DNA from: Pedobacter sp. MC2016-14
GTDB taxonomy: Bacteria; Bacteroidota; Bacteroidia; Sphingobacteriales; Sphingobacteriaceae
DNA: 64,000 nt
Direction: 5' to 3'
Assembly (NCBI RefSeq): GCF_020991475.1
Contig: NZ_JAJMPA010000001.1
Span: 1,922,001-1,986,000, forward strand
Shown: piece after piece, positions 9,025 through 18,090 of the stretch
Layout: each line of letters begins with the position of its first letter
Numbering within the stretch: the stretch's first letter is position 1
Notes under the pieces: model-generated
Database searches by the model: none
The model's input: the letters and a program-made list of their open reading frames with translations, nothing else
What the model was told of the DNA's origin: nothing
Made by a program: the position numbers and the translations under genes

Positions 9025-12000
9025 ATGCAAAAAGTAGTACAACTACTTCCAATAACGCAATTTATTAAATATAAAAAGCGTCAGTTATTTACACAATTTA
9101 TGCTGGTCATGGCACTGCTGATGCTTATAGCTTTTAATGCCAGTAGTCAGGACTTGTCCGCTAAAAAAGTAAGTTTAAATTTAAAAGGAACTACAATCAA
9201 AGAAGCCTTTAACGCTGTACAAAAGCAAAGCGGAATTACCTTTGTTTTTAGTGAAGATATAAAGAAATATGCCACAGTTAAAGTGACACTTGCAGAAAAA
9301 GACATTACCGTTAAAAGGGCTATTGCCCTGATATTACGAAATACCAATCTTAAATCTACACAGGTAGATGATCAGGTAGTAATTGATGAAATTACAATTG
9401 CCATAAAAGGAAAAGTGACCGATGCTGAAACAGCACAGCCCATACCTGGTGTAAGCATTAGGTTAAAGGGTGGTACGGCAGGCGCGGTTTCAAATAACAA
9501 TGGCGACTATGTGATTGACGTTCCAAACGCAGGCAGTGTGCTGTTATATTCTTATATCGGTTTTACTGCTCAGGAAGTAGCCATTAACGGAAGGACAGTT
9601 TTAGATGTAAAACTATCTCCATCGGCAGAAATGCTGAATGAAGTAGTAACTACTGCTTTGGGTATTAAAAGGGAGGAAAAAAGCCTTGGTTATGCCTTGA
9701 CAAAAGTAGATGGCGAGGAGATTTCAAAAACTGCGCCGGGAAATTGGGTAAATGCATTATCAGGAAAAGTACCCGGACTGAACATTTCAAAGGCTGGCGC
9801 CGGACCAGGTGGTTCCGTAAGAATCACCCTTAGGGGACAAAATTCATTAGATTTGGATAAAGGAGAACCGTTAATTGTTATTGACGGGGTACCAGTTACC
9901 AGTGGTATGGTTAGTAATGACGGAAAAAGTTATGGCGCTTCTGGTAATCAGGAAACCCCAATAGATTATGGTAACGCCCTAAGTGAGATCAATCCTGATG
10001 ATATTAAAGATGTGACAGTATTACGTGGACCTTCTGCTGCTGCCTTATATGGATCGAGAGCTGCATCTGGAGCTATATTAATTACCACCAAATCCAACAC
10101 AGAAAAAAAAGAGCGGTTATCCGTATCTTTTAATTCAGGTATTACTTTAGATCAGGTATTGCGTTATCCGGATTTACAATATGAATATGGTGCAGGTACG
10201 CTTGCAGGTAATGCTTATTATTCTTTTGGCGCATCTCAAGATGGCATAAATACACATTCCGGCGCAAGTTGGGGCCCTGGATTTGAAAACAATGGACAAG
10301 AATATTTTCAATTCAATCCCGAAACACAAGCTGTTAATTCATTTAGAACCCCATGGGTGGCTGATAAAAATTATACCAAAGACGCATTTAAAACAGGCTA
10401 CACCTATAACAATACCTTATCCATAAGTGGGGGAGATAGTAAGAATTCTGTAAGGTTATCTTACAATGATCAGCGTAACGACTACATTCTGTCAAACACA
10501 GGATATTCATTTAACCGGTTCTCTTTTTCCAGCAACAGCAAGTTGAATAATCTCCAATTTAGCACAAGGGTAAATTACTACCATAAGGGAAGTGATAATT
10601 TGCCGCTTTCAGGATACAATACCAATACTTACATGTATGCAGTAATGTATGGTAGTGCTAACATTCCTTTTAACTGGCAAAGGAATTACTGGGTGCCGGG
10701 GCAGGAGGGCATAACGCAGAGTAACAGACTAAATTCAGCTATTGATAACCCTTATTTTATGTTGTATGAAAACCTGAATACGCTGAGCAATGATCGGATT
10801 TTCGGTAACATCACAGCCACATATACTTTTAACAAGGAAATGAGTTTGCAAATGCGTGGTGGTATTGATCAAAGTGAATCCTTAAGAACATCGCGCAGAC
10901 CATACAGCACTGAACGCTTTGCACAAGGCCGCTACCAGGAACAAACCGTAATTTCTAAAGAGCAGAACTTTGATTTCCTGTATAAGTATGATAAACAGGT
11001 TTCAAAAAATATCAGGATAACCACCTCAATAGGTGGAAGTACAACAAATCAGGAGCTTAGGAACACCACTATCATTGCAGAACGTTTGGCAACCGCAGGA
11101 TTATACTCCTTAGCTAATTCTAAGGACAGGCCCCTTGTAGTGCCACAGTCGCCAAGAAAGGTGATTCAAAGTTTGTATGGACTATCACAATTCAATTATA
11201 AGAACTATTTGTTCTTAGACGTAACCGGCCGTAACGACTGGACAAGTACATTACCTGTAAACAATAACTCGTATTTTTATTATTCAGGATCGGCTAGTGC
11301 CGTTATATCAGAAATGTTTGACCTTTCGGCCGTAGAACCATTGTCATTTTTAAAGCTTAGGGCTTCATTGGCCCAGGTTGCAAATGATACAGAGCCTTTC
11401 CGTACAAACTATTCGTACCAAACATCAGAATTTGCCGGCAGCTATGCTAATCCCCGGTTATTGCCTGGCGGAAGTGACCTAAAACCGGAGATTATCACAA
11501 ATCGCGAGTTAGGTATTGATATCCGTTTTTTTAAAAGCAGGCTTAATTTTGACCTTACGTATTACAACGCCAATAGTAAAAATCAAATTTTGCAGGTGCC
11601 AATTGATCCGGCTGGTGGTGCTTCAAACCGGATATTTAATGCAGGTTTGATTAACAACAGGGGCTGGGAAGCAGCGGTTACCTGCGATATTTTAGGCAGA
11701 AGTAACAAACTTAAGTGGAAAACAACGCTTACCTGGTCAACCAATAGGAGTATGATCAAAGAACTGGCTCCCGGTATTGAATCGATTATTATGGCTACAG
11801 GCCCACGTGGCTATATAGAAGCTCGTGTAGGTGGCGCCGTTGGTGACATATATGGATCTGGATATCTGCGCGCACCCGACGGACAAATCATACATAAAGA
11901 TGGTCTTCCGCAAATTGATACAGAAAATTTTGTTCTCCAGGGCTCATCAGTACCTGATTGGAAGGCGGGTATCAACAACCAGTTTACCATAAAGAACTGG

Positions 12001-12489
12001 AGCTTCGGCTTTTTATTTGACGGGCAGTTGGGCGGAAAGGTTTATTCATTCTCGCATTCTGTACTTGCTTCAAACGGGAAGCTGGTATCTACAATCCCAG
12101 GGCGTTATGAAGGTATAGTTGGTGAAGGTGTAAAGCAAAATGCTGATGGAACTTATAGTCCGAATGATGTTCTGGTAACTGCGAGTACATACTACCGCGA
12201 AATGTATGCAAGGGATAATATGGAATCAAATATATTTGATGTTTCCTACATTAAGCTTCGTGAAGCTAACTTGGAATATAAATTCAGTGATAAGTTTTTG
12301 AAAAAGATTGGCGGAATACGTTCGGCTTCATTGGTACTTTTTGGTCGTGATCTGCTACTGTTCACCAAATTCCCGCTATACGATCCTGAGATAGCAACAC
12401 TAAACAGAAACCGAATCGAATCTGGGTTTGAAACTGGTCAATTTCCTTCCACCCGCAGTTTTGGCGCAACACTTAAAGCATCATTTTAA
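9025..12489 (+). CDS. SusC/RagA TonB-dependent receptor with STN signalling domain
   Basis: A full-length 1154-residue outer-membrane importer. After a long signal peptide (to about 41) come an STN domain (about 45-112), a carboxypeptidase-regulatory-like domain (about 128-215; IKGKVTDAET), and a TonB plug (about 225-350; PLIVIDGVPV, ALYGSRAASGAILITT). A large barrel ends in a C-terminal Phe. The STN domain is the contact for the FecR anti-sigma encoded just upstream, so the receptor also reports substrate. SusD follows after 8 bp. It resembles the truncated SusC at the left edge. With GH92 and esterase genes downstream, a mannose-containing acylated or phosphorylated glycan is the likely cargo. 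Confidence 0.96.
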   Translation: MQKVVQLLPITQFIKYKKRQLFTQFMLVMALLMLIAFNASSQDLSAKKVSLNLKGTTIKEAFNAVQKQSGITFVFSEDIKKYATVKVTLAEKDITVKRAIALILRNTNLKSTQVDDQVVIDEITIAIKGKVTDAETAQPIPGVSIRLKGGTAGAVSNNNGDYVIDVPNAGSVLLYSYIGFTAQEVAINGRTVLDVKLSPSAEMLNEVVTTALGIKREEKSLGYALTKVDGEEISKTAPGNWVNALSGKVPGLNISKAGAGPGGSVRITLRGQNSLDLDKGEPLIVIDGVPVTSGMVSNDGKSYGASGNQETPIDYGNALSEINPDDIKDVTVLRGPSAAALYGSRAASGAILITTKSNTEKKERLSVSFNSGITLDQVLRYPDLQYEYGAGTLAGNAYYSFGASQDGINTHSGASWGPGFENNGQEYFQFNPETQAVNSFRTPWVADKNYTKDAFKTGYTYNNTLSISGGDSKNSVRLSYNDQRNDYILSNTGYSFNRFSFSSNSKLNNLQFSTRVNYYHKGSDNLPLSGYNTNTYMYAVMYGSANIPFNWQRNYWVPGQEGITQSNRLNSAIDNPYFMLYENLNTLSNDRIFGNITATYTFNKEMSLQMRGGIDQSESLRTSRRPYSTERFAQGRYQEQTVISKEQNFDFLYKYDKQVSKNIRITTSIGGSTTNQELRNTTIIAERLATAGLYSLANSKDRPLVVPQSPRKVIQSLYGLSQFNYKNYLFLDVTGRNDWTSTLPVNNNSYFYYSGSASAVISEMFDLSAVEPLSFLKLRASLAQVANDTEPFRTNYSYQTSEFAGSYANPRLLPGGSDLKPEIITNRELGIDIRFFKSRLNFDLTYYNANSKNQILQVPIDPAGGASNRIFNAGLINNRGWEAAVTCDILGRSNKLKWKTTLTWSTNRSMIKELAPGIESIIMATGPRGYIEARVGGAVGDIYGSGYLRAPDGQIIHKDGLPQIDTENFVLQGSSVPDWKAGINNQFTIKNWSFGFLFDGQLGGKVYSFSHSVLASNGKLVSTIPGRYEGIVGEGVKQNADGTYSPNDVLVTASTYYREMYARDNMESNIFDVSYIKLREANLEYKFSDKFLKKIGGIRSASLVLFGRDLLLFTKFPLYDPEIATLNRNRIESGFETGQFPSTRSFGATLKASF

Positions 12490-12497
12490 TTAAGATT

Positions 12498-14000
12498 ATG
12501 AAACTAAATATAAAGAATTTGAAAGTTATAGTCACACTGTTAATCATTGGTTGCTTAACAGCCTGCACTAAAAACTTTGAAGAAATCAATACAGATCCAA
12601 ACCAGCTGACTGCCGTGCCGCCGGGTACATTATTGGCACCGGCGCAGTTTGATGCAATGGAGATTCTCCTTACGCGCTCGCACCGTTTAAATAATGAAAT
12701 TATGCAATATACCGTAGATATGGGTGCATTAAATGATTTTACACGCTACGAGTTCAGGGAAAACGAGTTTGATGCAATTTGGTTAACACTTTACCGTACA
12801 GCTAACGATATGAACCAAATGTACCTGCTGGCAGAAAAAACAAATGACGTTAACAATATGGCAATGGCATTGGTGATGAAAGCCTGGATGGTTTCAAACT
12901 TGACAGATATGTTTGGCGATATCCCTTACAGTGAAGCATTCAAAGCCCGTGAGGGATTATACTATCCTAAATTTGATACGCAGCAGTCAATTTATACTTC
13001 TTTACTTGCCGACCTGAAACGGGCAAATACGCTATTCTCGCTTACTAAGCCATTTGAGGCTACTGATTTAATTTATCCGCTGCTTGATAGCAAAATTGAC
13101 GTATTGAAATGGAAAAAATTTACCAATTCTTTACGCCTTCGTTTATTAACACGCGTATCTGGCAGGCCAGAGATGAATGCTGCTACCGAAATAGCAGAAA
13201 TTGTTGCCGATCCGTCTACATATCCAATCATCGCAAGCAACGATGATGAAGCTATGATGAGATACACCCCCGTAAAGCCGTTTTTAAGTCCTTTTGTAGA
13301 AATGACATCGACAGCGTTTAGTGGCAGCAGAAGAATGGGAAAAACCTTGATGGACCTGATGAACACACCTTATGTAGATGGAAGGAGATTTAGATATGCT
13401 ACAAAAGATAATAATCCTGTTGCCGCGAGTCAGGCCTATGTAGGCATTGGCAGTGGCTATTCAGAGAAGGAAACCGCTGAGATGGCAAGTGCAGGTTTTG
13501 GTGCTTCTACCTTAGCAACAACGCTCAAGGGGAGCAGTTATCCGTTTCCTATTTTAACCTGGTCTGAAGTGAATTTCAATTTGGCGGAAGCTGCATTAAA
13601 AGGTTCGATTCCTGGAGGTGTTACTACTGCGCAGGGATATTACAATAAAGGTATAGAAGCCTCATGGAGACAGTGGAACTGTACCTGGGATGGCACTGCG
13701 GGTACTAATTTCCTTGCAAGGGCGGCAGTTAAATTTGCAGGTACAACTGCTACTTTAGAGCGTATAATGACCCAGAAATATGTAGCAATGTTCTTCTGTG
13801 GCTTCGAATCCTGGTATGACTACCGCCGTACTGGATATCCGGTGCTTCCAATTGGTCCGGCTGTAGCAAACGATGGTATACTGCCAAGAAGATTTGAATA
13901 CCCATTAATAGTGAAAGCAACAAACAAAGAAAATTACGAACAAGCTGCGGCAAGAATTGGCGGCGATAACTTAAAAACAAAAGTATGGTGGCAACTATAA
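12498..14000 (+). CDS. SusD/RagB-like surface lipoprotein (SusD-like_2 type)
   Basis: A 500-residue partner lipoprotein of the SusC just upstream. The lipobox LTAC puts the lipidated cysteine at residue 23. Segments SHRLNNEIMQ, LTDMFGDIPYSEAF, FESWYDYRRTGYP and the terminal LKTKVWW match the SusD at 2123, which supports duplication of the SusCD pair. It should close the SusC barrel and bind the glycan at the cell surface. The EEP gene begins 11 bp after its stop. Confidence 0.94.
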   Translation: MKLNIKNLKVIVTLLIIGCLTACTKNFEEINTDPNQLTAVPPGTLLAPAQFDAMEILLTRSHRLNNEIMQYTVDMGALNDFTRYEFRENEFDAIWLTLYRTANDMNQMYLLAEKTNDVNNMAMALVMKAWMVSNLTDMFGDIPYSEAFKAREGLYYPKFDTQQSIYTSLLADLKRANTLFSLTKPFEATDLIYPLLDSKIDVLKWKKFTNSLRLRLLTRVSGRPEMNAATEIAEIVADPSTYPIIASNDDEAMMRYTPVKPFLSPFVEMTSTAFSGSRRMGKTLMDLMNTPYVDGRRFRYATKDNNPVAASQAYVGIGSGYSEKETAEMASAGFGASTLATTLKGSSYPFPILTWSEVNFNLAEAALKGSIPGGVTTAQGYYNKGIEASWRQWNCTWDGTAGTNFLARAAVKFAGTTATLERIMTQKYVAMFFCGFESWYDYRRTGYPVLPIGPAVANDGILPRRFEYPLIVKATNKENYEQAAARIGGDNLKTKVWWQL

Positions 14001-14011
14001 TCAATGGAACG

Positions 14012-14878
14012 ATGTTTAAATTTATCATCGTCCTATGTGCAGTAATTCTTTTTTCCTGCAAGCAGGACATGGCCCGGGCAGTCCCTTCCGGTGATACCAC
14101 GTTGAGGGTATTGTCTTACAATATATATGAAGGATTTAGAAATGACCAGACACTAAAAAATAATTTTATACAATGGATAGATAGCCTGAAACCAGATGTA
14201 ATGGCATTCCAGGAACTGAATGGTTTTACCGGCGATAGCTTTAGAGCTTTTGCAACGCAATTAGGCTATCCCTACACCGTTATGCTGAGGAAATCGGCTT
14301 TCCCCATGGGATTGGCATCAAAATACCCCATCAGCAATATTGAGAAGATAGTTGACGGTATGCGTCACGGCTGTTTACGCGGTAAAATTCTTAACTTCAA
14401 TTTTTTTGTAACCCATCTTGAACCCAATAGTTACCTCAACAGGCATTTGGAAATTGAAATCATCAAAAATGAAATTGCTGAAATTCCTGCCACACAAAAA
14501 ACATTGTTAATGGGTGATTTTAATAACATGTCGCCCCAGGATAGCGTAGCTTATGACAATGCAGAAAAAATGCGTTTGGTAAGACAATCGGAAACCAATA
14601 ACCCAGATGTACACATTTTAAACAATGGAAAGATTGATTATTATGCTGTTCAGACGATGTTAGAGAACAATTTTTATGATACCTGGAAATTGTTTAACAC
14701 GGGCTACGATAAAAGTGCACCCACTAAAGTCAGGAACCATAACAACTACACCAGGATAGATTATATTATGGTTAATGAAACCTTGAGACCGGATTGCCTG
14801 GACGCCCATTTAATCAAGGATAACACTACGGATTACCTTTCCGATCATTATCCGATGTTCCTTATCCTTAAAAAATAA
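14012..14878 (+). CDS. EEP-superfamily phosphodiesterase/phosphatase lipoprotein
   Basis: The start at 14012 is preferred over an in-frame ATG at 13985 because the latter lies inside the SusD gene and would precede the signal peptide. From 14012 the protein opens MFKFIIVLC and reaches a lipobox cysteine at residue 16 (LFSC-KQD). It is about 288 residues long. EEP motifs are present: SYNIYEG, FQELNGF (metal Glu), VTHLEP, MGDFNNMS, RIDYIMV and LSDHYPM. It is lipid-anchored, whereas the EEP at 6155 is soluble, and the two are only distantly alike. It probably hydrolyses a phosphodiester or phosphomonoester of the SusCD ligand. Exact substrate is unknown. Confidence 0.85.
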   Translation: MFKFIIVLCAVILFSCKQDMARAVPSGDTTLRVLSYNIYEGFRNDQTLKNNFIQWIDSLKPDVMAFQELNGFTGDSFRAFATQLGYPYTVMLRKSAFPMGLASKYPISNIEKIVDGMRHGCLRGKILNFNFFVTHLEPNSYLNRHLEIEIIKNEIAEIPATQKTLLMGDFNNMSPQDSVAYDNAEKMRLVRQSETNNPDVHILNNGKIDYYAVQTMLENNFYDTWKLFNTGYDKSAPTKVRNHNNYTRIDYIMVNETLRPDCLDAHLIKDNTTDYLSDHYPMFLILKK

Positions 14879-14884
14879 ATTTCA

Positions 14885-15979
14885 ATGATAAAATTATTAA
14901 AAACTTCCATTTGTGCAGTGCTGCTCACGGGCTTGTGTTTTCCGTTGATGGCACAAAAAAACGCCACCTACGTGAATGCCGAAAGTTTAACCATTATTGG
15001 GAAGAGTATGGCAACTGCGAATGTATATGATCGTGCAGATACAAGTAAATACAGCACCTTACCTGCCAGGGTTAAACAGTTGTTAACCAACACTGCGGGA
15101 GTTGCGATAAGTTTTACCACAAACAGCACTTCCATATCTGCCAAATGGTGTGTAACCATGAGTAAGGCATACCCTAATTTAACTGCGATTGCCAATAAAG
15201 GACTGGATTTGTACATCAAAAATAATGGTAAATGGCAGTATGCGGGTATCGCTAAGCCAACAGGCGTATGTAGTGAAGGCTTACTGGTAGACGGAATGTA
15301 CAATGTGGAAAAAGAATGTCTTTTGTACCTGCCCATTTACGATGCGGTTAGAAAACTTGAAATTGGAGTGGATGCAAAAGCGGAGATTAAAGCTGCCTCA
15401 AACCCTTTCAAAAAGCGAATCCTGGTTTATGGTTCCAGTATTGTGCAAGGGTCTGGTGCAAGTCGATCCGGGATAGCCTATCCTGCACAGCTTTCCAGAC
15501 TTACGGGACTTAACTTTATAAACCTTGGCTTAAGTGGGAGTGCGAAAATGGAACCCGAGGTAGCAGATATGGTGGCCGCCATTGATGCCGATGCATACAT
15601 CCTGGATTGTGTGCCCAACAGCACACCGGCACAAATTACTGAACGTACCGGCTACCTGATTAATACCATCAGAAAGCAACATCCGGATGCGCCAATTATG
15701 GTAATGCAAAGCATTGTTCGCGAACAGGGTTACTGGAACAAGAAAACAGGTGCTGTGGTAAAAAATCAAAATATCAATATACAGAAAGAAGTAATGACCT
15801 TGTTGGAAAAGGGAATGAAAAACCTTTACTTTATTACTTCAGAAAACCTGATTGGCAATGATCATGAAGGTTCTGTGGATGGTGTACATCCAAATGACCT
15901 TGGATTTTATAGAATGACACAACAGTTGCTTCCACAGTTTACAGATATTTTGAACAAACACGGTATTACAAACAAATAA
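14885..15979 (+). CDS. Secreted SGNH/GDSL hydrolase with N-terminal GxDLY domain
   Basis: A 364-residue secreted esterase (signal peptide ends PLMAQ). Residues about 30-165 look like the GxDLY accessory domain (NKGLDLYIK). The SGNH catalytic domain follows: YGSSIVQGSG with nucleophile near Ser185, NLGLSGS (the Gly block), VPNSTP in place of the usual GxND-like block, and DGVHPNDLGF with Asp332 and His335. Such enzymes remove acyl groups, often acetyl, from glycans or act on lipids. It is 6 bp after the EEP gene and 8 bp before GH92, so it should de-esterify the glycan before or during mannose trimming. Confidence 0.85.
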   Translation: MIKLLKTSICAVLLTGLCFPLMAQKNATYVNAESLTIIGKSMATANVYDRADTSKYSTLPARVKQLLTNTAGVAISFTTNSTSISAKWCVTMSKAYPNLTAIANKGLDLYIKNNGKWQYAGIAKPTGVCSEGLLVDGMYNVEKECLLYLPIYDAVRKLEIGVDAKAEIKAASNPFKKRILVYGSSIVQGSGASRSGIAYPAQLSRLTGLNFINLGLSGSAKMEPEVADMVAAIDADAYILDCVPNSTPAQITERTGYLINTIRKQHPDAPIMVMQSIVREQGYWNKKTGAVVKNQNINIQKEVMTLLEKGMKNLYFITSENLIGNDHEGSVDGVHPNDLGFYRMTQQLLPQFTDILNKHGITNK

Positions 15980-15987
15980 AAAATACA

Positions 15988-18048
15988 ATGATCAATAAGT
16001 TTAGCCTAATAGCCCTTATTTCACTATCCACTACTCTGTCTGTTGGCAGTGTAAAATCTCAAAGTCACCTAGTAAACGTATTCCTCGGATCGTCAGGTGA
16101 CCATGGGCAAATGTCTCCGGCAGCAACTTCGCCATTTAGCATGATGAGCATAGGTCCGCAGACTTATCCCAAGTTACATGCCGGATACGAACACAAGGCA
16201 AAGTTGTTTTTGGGCTTTACGCACAACCGTTTTGAAGGGGTGGGCTGTCAGGGTAGCGGCGGAAACTTACTGATCAAACCTTATCTGGGCACAGACCCTC
16301 AAAAATCTAAACTGATTAAAACATCAGAATCAGCCGCTCCTGGAAATTACCAGGTAGCTTTTAGCAATAAAATTAAAGCCACTTTTGCAGTTATGGATAA
16401 GCAGGGCCTGGAGCACTACGAGTTTCCTGCTGGTGCGAAAGGTTTTTACCTGGATTTAAGCCATACACTTTATAATCGCTTTGTTTCAGAAGAACATCAG
16501 ATAGAGGGCCAGATGATTACTGGTTCAGTTTCTGCAAAAACCACTTGCAATGAAGGAACGTATAAAATTTATTATGCGGTAATGATCAATAAGCCAGTAA
16601 AATGGACCGATAGCGGTAACCATAAATTAACCGCTGTGCTGGAGGCAAAAGAAACTGATGCTGATATCCGTGTGGCATTTTCTTCTGTTGATGTACTGCA
16701 TGCTAAAGCAAATTTGGGTAAGGAAGGTTTTGCTGTTTTGCAAAGTGCAAGTACAAAAGCATGGGATGATGTTTTAGGACGCATTAAGGTGAATGGTGAC
16801 GTTGAAAAGAGTAAGCTTTTTTATTCGCTATTGTACAGAACGATGCAATCTCCTTATGTGATTTCGGAGCAGGATGGAAGTTTTCGGTCTACAGACGGAA
16901 ATTTACGAAAAAGTAAAGAAACCATGTACAATGGTTGGGCCATTTGGGACAACTACCGTACCCAATTGCCTTTGTTGGCCATTACGCTGCCCGATAAGTA
17001 CCAGGGCATGACCGCTTCGATGGCAAACCTCTATGCCTATGGAAAAAAAGACTTTGCAACGCAAAATGAACCTACAAATACAGTGAGGACAGAACATGCT
17101 ATTGTAGTATTGCTGGACGCTTATCGCAAGGGTTTTAAAGTAGATTTTGCGGCAATTAGCGATTCACTTATGGCTGATATTGATCGATTGGATTATACAC
17201 ACCCTGACAAAGCTCTAGAATCCAGTTACGATGCATGGGCCTATTCGCAAATTTTAAAAATCCTTAAAAAGGATGAACTGAGCGCTAAATACCTGAAAAA
17301 GGCTGCGGAGTACAAAGCTTACTGGAAAAAAGATTTTGAAGATCAAACTAAGAAGGATGTAGACAAAGTAGCTGCCAGAGGTTTGTACCAGGGTACCATT
17401 TTACAATACCGTTGGTTTGCTCCTTTTGATTTAAAGGGCTTACAAGAATTGATGGGCGGTGAAAAGGCTTATATTAAACAGCTGGATTACTTTTTTGAAA
17501 ATGACCAATACAACCATGCCAATGAACCTGATACCCAGGCGCCTTTTATGTACAATGCTACTGTAGAGCCCTGGAAATCGCAATTTATGGTGCATAAACT
17601 GGCTGGGGATACCGTTGTGCAATATTATTTTAACGACAACAGCAGGGGTATAGATCCTTTTATTGACAGGATTTATAAAAATCAGCCGGATGCCTACATC
17701 CGCACCATGGATGACGATGCAGGGGCGATGTCGGGCTGGTATGTGTTTGCCGCCTGCGGTTTTTCTCCTGCATGTGTAGGCTGGCCTGCTTATTACTTAA
17801 ATGTGCCTTTGTTTCCTGAAGTTTCTTTAGCATTGCCGGGAGGAAAATCGTTTAAAGTGGTAACAGATCACTTCAATAATAAGCATCCCTATATTGCTAA
17901 AGTGAGCTTGAACGGCAAGGTGCTCGATCGTTTGTGGATTACCCACGAAGAAATTATAAAAGGTGGCGAATTGATAATTACCGCTTCAGATAAACCGGTT
18001 ACTACTTTGGGAATAGAAAACCTCTGGATTTCGGACATGAACAAATAA
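15988..18048 (+). CDS. GH92-family exo-alpha-mannosidase, secreted
   Basis: A 686-residue protein with a signal peptide (to about 24). The family hydrolyses terminal alpha-mannosides by inversion with Ca2+. Visible GH92 marks are WAIWDNYRTQLPLL, NEPDTQAPFMYN with the presumed acid Glu513, and MDDDAGAMSGWYVF with the catalytic-base Asp region at 575-577. It is somewhat shorter than many GH92 enzymes (about 700-780). It is the last gene of the sigma/FecR/SusCD/EEP/SGNH set and gives the best clue to substrate: alpha-mannose, as in fungal mannan, N-glycans or GPI-type glycans. Linkage specificity cannot be read from the sequence. Confidence 0.9.
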   Translation: MINKFSLIALISLSTTLSVGSVKSQSHLVNVFLGSSGDHGQMSPAATSPFSMMSIGPQTYPKLHAGYEHKAKLFLGFTHNRFEGVGCQGSGGNLLIKPYLGTDPQKSKLIKTSESAAPGNYQVAFSNKIKATFAVMDKQGLEHYEFPAGAKGFYLDLSHTLYNRFVSEEHQIEGQMITGSVSAKTTCNEGTYKIYYAVMINKPVKWTDSGNHKLTAVLEAKETDADIRVAFSSVDVLHAKANLGKEGFAVLQSASTKAWDDVLGRIKVNGDVEKSKLFYSLLYRTMQSPYVISEQDGSFRSTDGNLRKSKETMYNGWAIWDNYRTQLPLLAITLPDKYQGMTASMANLYAYGKKDFATQNEPTNTVRTEHAIVVLLDAYRKGFKVDFAAISDSLMADIDRLDYTHPDKALESSYDAWAYSQILKILKKDELSAKYLKKAAEYKAYWKKDFEDQTKKDVDKVAARGLYQGTILQYRWFAPFDLKGLQELMGGEKAYIKQLDYFFENDQYNHANEPDTQAPFMYNATVEPWKSQFMVHKLAGDTVVQYYFNDNSRGIDPFIDRIYKNQPDAYIRTMDDDAGAMSGWYVFAACGFSPACVGWPAYYLNVPLFPEVSLALPGGKSFKVVTDHFNNKHPYIAKVSLNGKVLDRLWITHEEIIKGGELIITASDKPVTTLGIENLWISDMNK

Positions 18049-18071
18049 CGCTTTGCCTTAAAAACTGTATA

Positions 18072-18087
18072 CTTGTTTTAAAACAAG
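18072..18087. promoter_or_regulatory. 16-bp perfect palindrome just before nhaA
   Basis: CTTGTTTTAAAACAAG is a perfect palindrome ending 3 bp before the nhaA start codon. Its right part continues as TTAAAACAAGCCA (18078-18090), and the same 13 bases occur just before the gene at 20806 (20791-20803). It could be an operator or a translation-initiation structure. No regulator is known. Confidence 0.4.
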
Positions 18088-18090
18088 CCA

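Noticed and set aside
13985..14011. Start of the EEP lipoprotein at 13985
   Set aside because: It would begin inside the SusD coding sequence and put nine residues before the signal peptide. 14012 is more natural.
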